This document shows positions 14,966-16,771 of a DNA stretch of 16,771 bases, piece after piece. The stretch comes from Chloroflexota bacterium (GTDB lineage Bacteria; Chloroflexota; Limnocylindria; Limnocylindrales; CSP1-4): assembly GCA_016875645.1 (NCBI GenBank), contig VGPE01000037.1:1-16771 (forward strand), read 5' to 3'. The first letter of the stretch is position 1; each line of letters opens with the position of its first letter. The notes under the pieces were generated by a model. That model was not told the DNA's origin. It ran no database searches and saw only the letters and a list, made by a program, of their open reading frames with translations. Made by a program: the position numbers and the translations under genes.

Positions 14966-15505
14966 ATGCCCGACGACCCGACGACCCCGCCCGAAGGCGA
15001 GCAGACCGGAGACCTCGCAGACCTGCGCAAGGCAGCGAAGCGAGCCGGTGCGCTGGCCGACGAGAATGCGGACCTCCGCAAGGAGATTGCGTTCCGCGAC
15101 GCCGGCGTGGATCTTGCGACCCCGATGGGGCTGTTCTTCAAGGACAACTTCAAGGGCGAGCTCGACCCCGAGGTGATCGTGGCCGAAGCCTCCAAGCTGG
15201 GTGTCCCCATGAAGGGCGCCACGCCGCCACCGGACCCTGCCGCCCCCCAGCAGCAGCAGACGGAGTTCAGCGCCGAGGAACAGGGATCGACCGGGGAGCG
15301 CACCGCACTCCACGCCGGATCGTCCGCCGACGAGGGCAAGGTGGCGACACCGAACCCGCTCGACGAGGCAACCCGGGCGATGGAGGAAGGCAAGGCGAAG
15401 GGCTGGACCGAGGAGCGATACCTGGGTGCTGGCGTGGCCACGATCATGAAGGCGGCCGAAGCCGGCGACTCCCGCGTGCTGTGGGATCCGACCAGGGATT
15501 CGTAG
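14966..15505 (+). CDS. Scaffolding-like protein
   Basis: The 179-aa product is likely the head scaffold, an internal protein that guides capsid assembly and leaves before packaging. It has an acidic, Pro-rich start, a helical coiled-coil-like stretch (about residues 17-45, D-L-R-K-A-A-K-R-A ... N-A-D-L-R-K-E-I-A-F), then D-A-G-V-D-L-A-T-P-M-G and a helix with D-P-E-V-I-V-A-E-A. A low-complexity Pro/Gln middle and a C-terminal helix follow (about 130-170, E-A-T-R-A-M-E-E-G-K). The 'A-G-V-D ... P-x-G' segment followed by a second helix is common in scaffolds of actinobacterial phages. The ATG follows AGGAGAGG at 14956-14963, and the gene lies just upstream of the capsid gene, the usual scaffold place. 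No protease domain is seen. Confidence 0.75.
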   Translation: MPDDPTTPPEGEQTGDLADLRKAAKRAGALADENADLRKEIAFRDAGVDLATPMGLFFKDNFKGELDPEVIVAEASKLGVPMKGATPPPDPAAPQQQQTEFSAEEQGSTGERTALHAGSSADEGKVATPNPLDEATRAMEEGKAKGWTEERYLGAGVATIMKAAEAGDSRVLWDPTRDS

Positions 15506-15846
15506 AACGGGCCTCCTGCCCCCACAACGAGGACTTCGAGTGCGCTGACTGCGCCGCCGAGCGGCACGGGCTCGAGCACCCGGAGCTCGTGGAGGGGTGC
15601 CGGGTGTGCAAGTTCTCCTCGTTGCAGTTCACGCCTTCGTGCTTCCCCACCCGACCACGGCGGGTCAACCCGCTGCGGAGGGTGTCGAGTCCGTGGGAAC
15701 AGGGCATCGTCAAGGACCATCGGGGCGTCCCCCTCGTCAAGGGTGACGGCCAGCTGGTCGGTGTGAAGGAGTACGGCGAGAACCGCCGTGCGATCGAATC
15801 CACCCGTCGGCGCAACGCGCAGACGACCACGACGACCCAGGAGTGA
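15481..15846 (+). CDS. Small Cys-rich, probably zinc-binding protein upstream of the capsid gene
   Basis: The 121-aa product has Cys at 13, 21, 24, 40, 43 and 54, arranged as C-P-H ... C-A-D-C ... C-R-V-C, which suggests one or two zinc sites. The second half is basic and ends in a T-T-T-T-T-Q-E tail. K-E-Y-G-E-N-R-R-A-I-E and R-R-R-N-A-Q look helical. The frame is open far upstream, but the Cys-rich part starts right after the scaffold's end, and GTG 15481 is the only sensible nearby start. This gives a 25-base overlap with the scaffold gene and no clear ribosome site, so translation would depend on the scaffold gene. The stop lies three bases before the capsid ATG, and the capsid's AGGAG is in its last codons. 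It may assist capsid assembly; this is inferred from position only. Confidence 0.7.
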   Translation: MGSDQGFVERASCPHNEDFECADCAAERHGLEHPELVEGCRVCKFSSLQFTPSCFPTRPRRVNPLRRVSSPWEQGIVKDHRGVPLVKGDGQLVGVKEYGENRRAIESTRRRNAQTTTTTQE

Positions 15847-15849
15847 CCG

Positions 15850-16771
15850 ATGCCCACTGGCACCATGACCACCTACAAGCTCACCGAGGGCGTGAAGCTC
15901 GACTTCGAGCCCATGATCCACCAGCTCAACCCGTTCGACGTGCCCTTCCAGGGCGGCTCCACGATGGACGGGCGGCTCGTCCTCCCGACCGGGGGCGCCA
16001 CCCAGAAGAAGATCGAGTGGCACGACGACGCGATCCTGACCCCGCGCTCGACCCTGGCGGCCACGGCCACCACGGGCGGCACGGTGCTCACCGTCGCGTC
16101 GGGCGCCCAGATCAACTTCCAGACCGGCGACCTGCTCGTCGTGAACGGGGAGTACATCTACGTCACGGCCTACGGGAACACCGCCGACACCCTCGAGACC
16201 ACGCGTGGCATCGACGGCGTGGCGGCGACGACCCTGCCGTCCGGCGCGGACGTGCTCATCGTCGGTCAGTACCTGGCCGAGGGCTCCGACCCGCCGGCGG
16301 CGCGCGCGATCGACCGCGTGGGCCACTACAACATGACCCAGATCTTCGGCCCGACCAAGGTGCACACCTCGGGCACGGAGCAGGTCATCGACAAGTACGG
16401 CCTGGAGGGCACCAACGAGCACGACTACCAGGCCGCGCAGCGGATCAAGGAGCAGGCGATCCAGCTCGAGCAGGCGATCCTCTACGGCGTCCGCAAGGAG
16501 GACACCGGCGCGGGCAAGCGTGCGATGGGCGGGCTCGAGTACTTCATCACGACCAACGTGGACTCGGCCACCACGGCCCTGATCGAGAGCAAGCTGCTCG
16601 ACATCATGCAGGCGTCGTTCAACTACGGCGGCGCCCCGGACGTGATCGTGTCGGGTGCGAAGCAGAAGCGGATCATCTCGGGGTTCACCTCGGGGGGCGT
16701 GATCGACGTGGCCCGTGCGGACGGCACGGCGGGTCGGAAGATCACGATCTTCGAGAGCGACTTCGGGACCG
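15850..16771 (+). CDS. Major capsid protein, SU10 (DUF5309) type, 3' truncated by window end
   Basis: The first 307 codons of the capsid gene are present and the frame is open at the right edge. The protein begins P-T-G-T-M-T-T-Y-K-L-T-E-G and has L-N-P-F-D-V-P-F-Q (near residue 26) and K-K-I-E-W-H-D-D. A beta-rich inserted domain lies at about residues 68-138, with T-G-D-L-L-V-V-N-G-E-Y-I-Y-V. After it come Q-I-F-G-P-T-K-V-H-T-S-G-T-E-Q (from 164), Y-G-L-E-G-T-N-E-H-D-Y and I-Q-L-E-Q-A-I-L-Y-G. The order P-F-D-x-P-F, T-S-G-T-E-Q and L-E-x-A-x-L-Y-G is what I know from SU10-type HK97-fold capsids. ATG 15850 follows AGGAG (15839-15843) by six bases. It should be the most highly made product of the unit driven by the promoter near 14800. 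Confidence 0.9.
   Translation, partial: MPTGTMTTYKLTEGVKLDFEPMIHQLNPFDVPFQGGSTMDGRLVLPTGGATQKKIEWHDDAILTPRSTLAATATTGGTVLTVASGAQINFQTGDLLVVNGEYIYVTAYGNTADTLETTRGIDGVAATTLPSGADVLIVGQYLAEGSDPPAARAIDRVGHYNMTQIFGPTKVHTSGTEQVIDKYGLEGTNEHDYQAAQRIKEQAIQLEQAILYGVRKEDTGAGKRAMGGLEYFITTNVDSATTALIESKLLDIMQASFNYGGAPDVIVSGAKQKRIISGFTSGGVIDVARADGTAGRKITIFESDFGT

Noticed and set aside
14902..15480. Open frame extending the 121-aa gene far upstream over the scaffold
   Set aside because: Its product there is Arg/Gly-rich out-of-frame translation of the scaffold gene. The scaffold frame has a good ribosome site and protein-like composition, so only the part after about 15481 is taken as real.
14845..16422. A 525-codon minus-strand open frame over the scaffold-capsid block
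   Set aside because: It overlaps strongly supported sense genes, has no ribosome site, and part is in register with the capsid gene's codons.

Overview
The window is a piece of a tailed double-stranded DNA phage genome (Caudoviricetes type), either a free phage or a prophage fragment. It is very G+C rich, all genes lie on the + strand, and they are packed with gaps of 0-10 bases or overlaps. The product families, the codon use (TTA, CTA and TCA are almost absent) and one promoter with a TAGGGT -10 box all suggest an actinobacterial host. The host is an inference. No host gene, integrase, tRNA, CRISPR array or insertion sequence is visible.

Layout from left to right: the 3' end of the large terminase gene (nuclease domain; 5' end outside the window); the portal gene; a 163-aa proline-rich protein; a 113-aa protein with a C-terminal Cys4 zinc-ribbon-like tail; a giant 8.2-kb gene for a 2718-aa virion-type protein; three virion-type genes (437, 307 and 277 aa); and a 106-aa Cys4 protein with a hydrophobic tail. 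The only real intergenic gap follows (about 184 bases). It holds a convincing promoter, palindromes at the expected start of transcription and a foldable leader. After it come a scaffolding-like protein, a 121-aa Cys-rich protein whose start overlaps the scaffold gene, and the 5' two-thirds or so of an SU10-type major capsid gene that runs off the right edge.

Together these genes package DNA (terminase, portal), build the head (scaffold, capsid) and probably fill or equip the virion with proteins delivered to the host (the giant protein and the three genes after it). The order is unusual: about 12.6 kb of large virion genes lies between portal and scaffold/capsid, where many phages carry only a protease or a MuF gene. 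The left block appears to be one transcription unit with translational coupling. The scaffold-capsid block has its own promoter, as expected for proteins needed in much larger amounts.

The most interesting item is the giant protein. I see three divergent copies of a signature (aromatic start, then W-[ST/AT/TE]-S, then a strand ending in D-V-P or D-F-L-P) that resembles the core of ADP-ribosyltransferase-like folds. Only the first copy keeps plausible R, S and E residues. This was read by eye and needs a profile or structure comparison.
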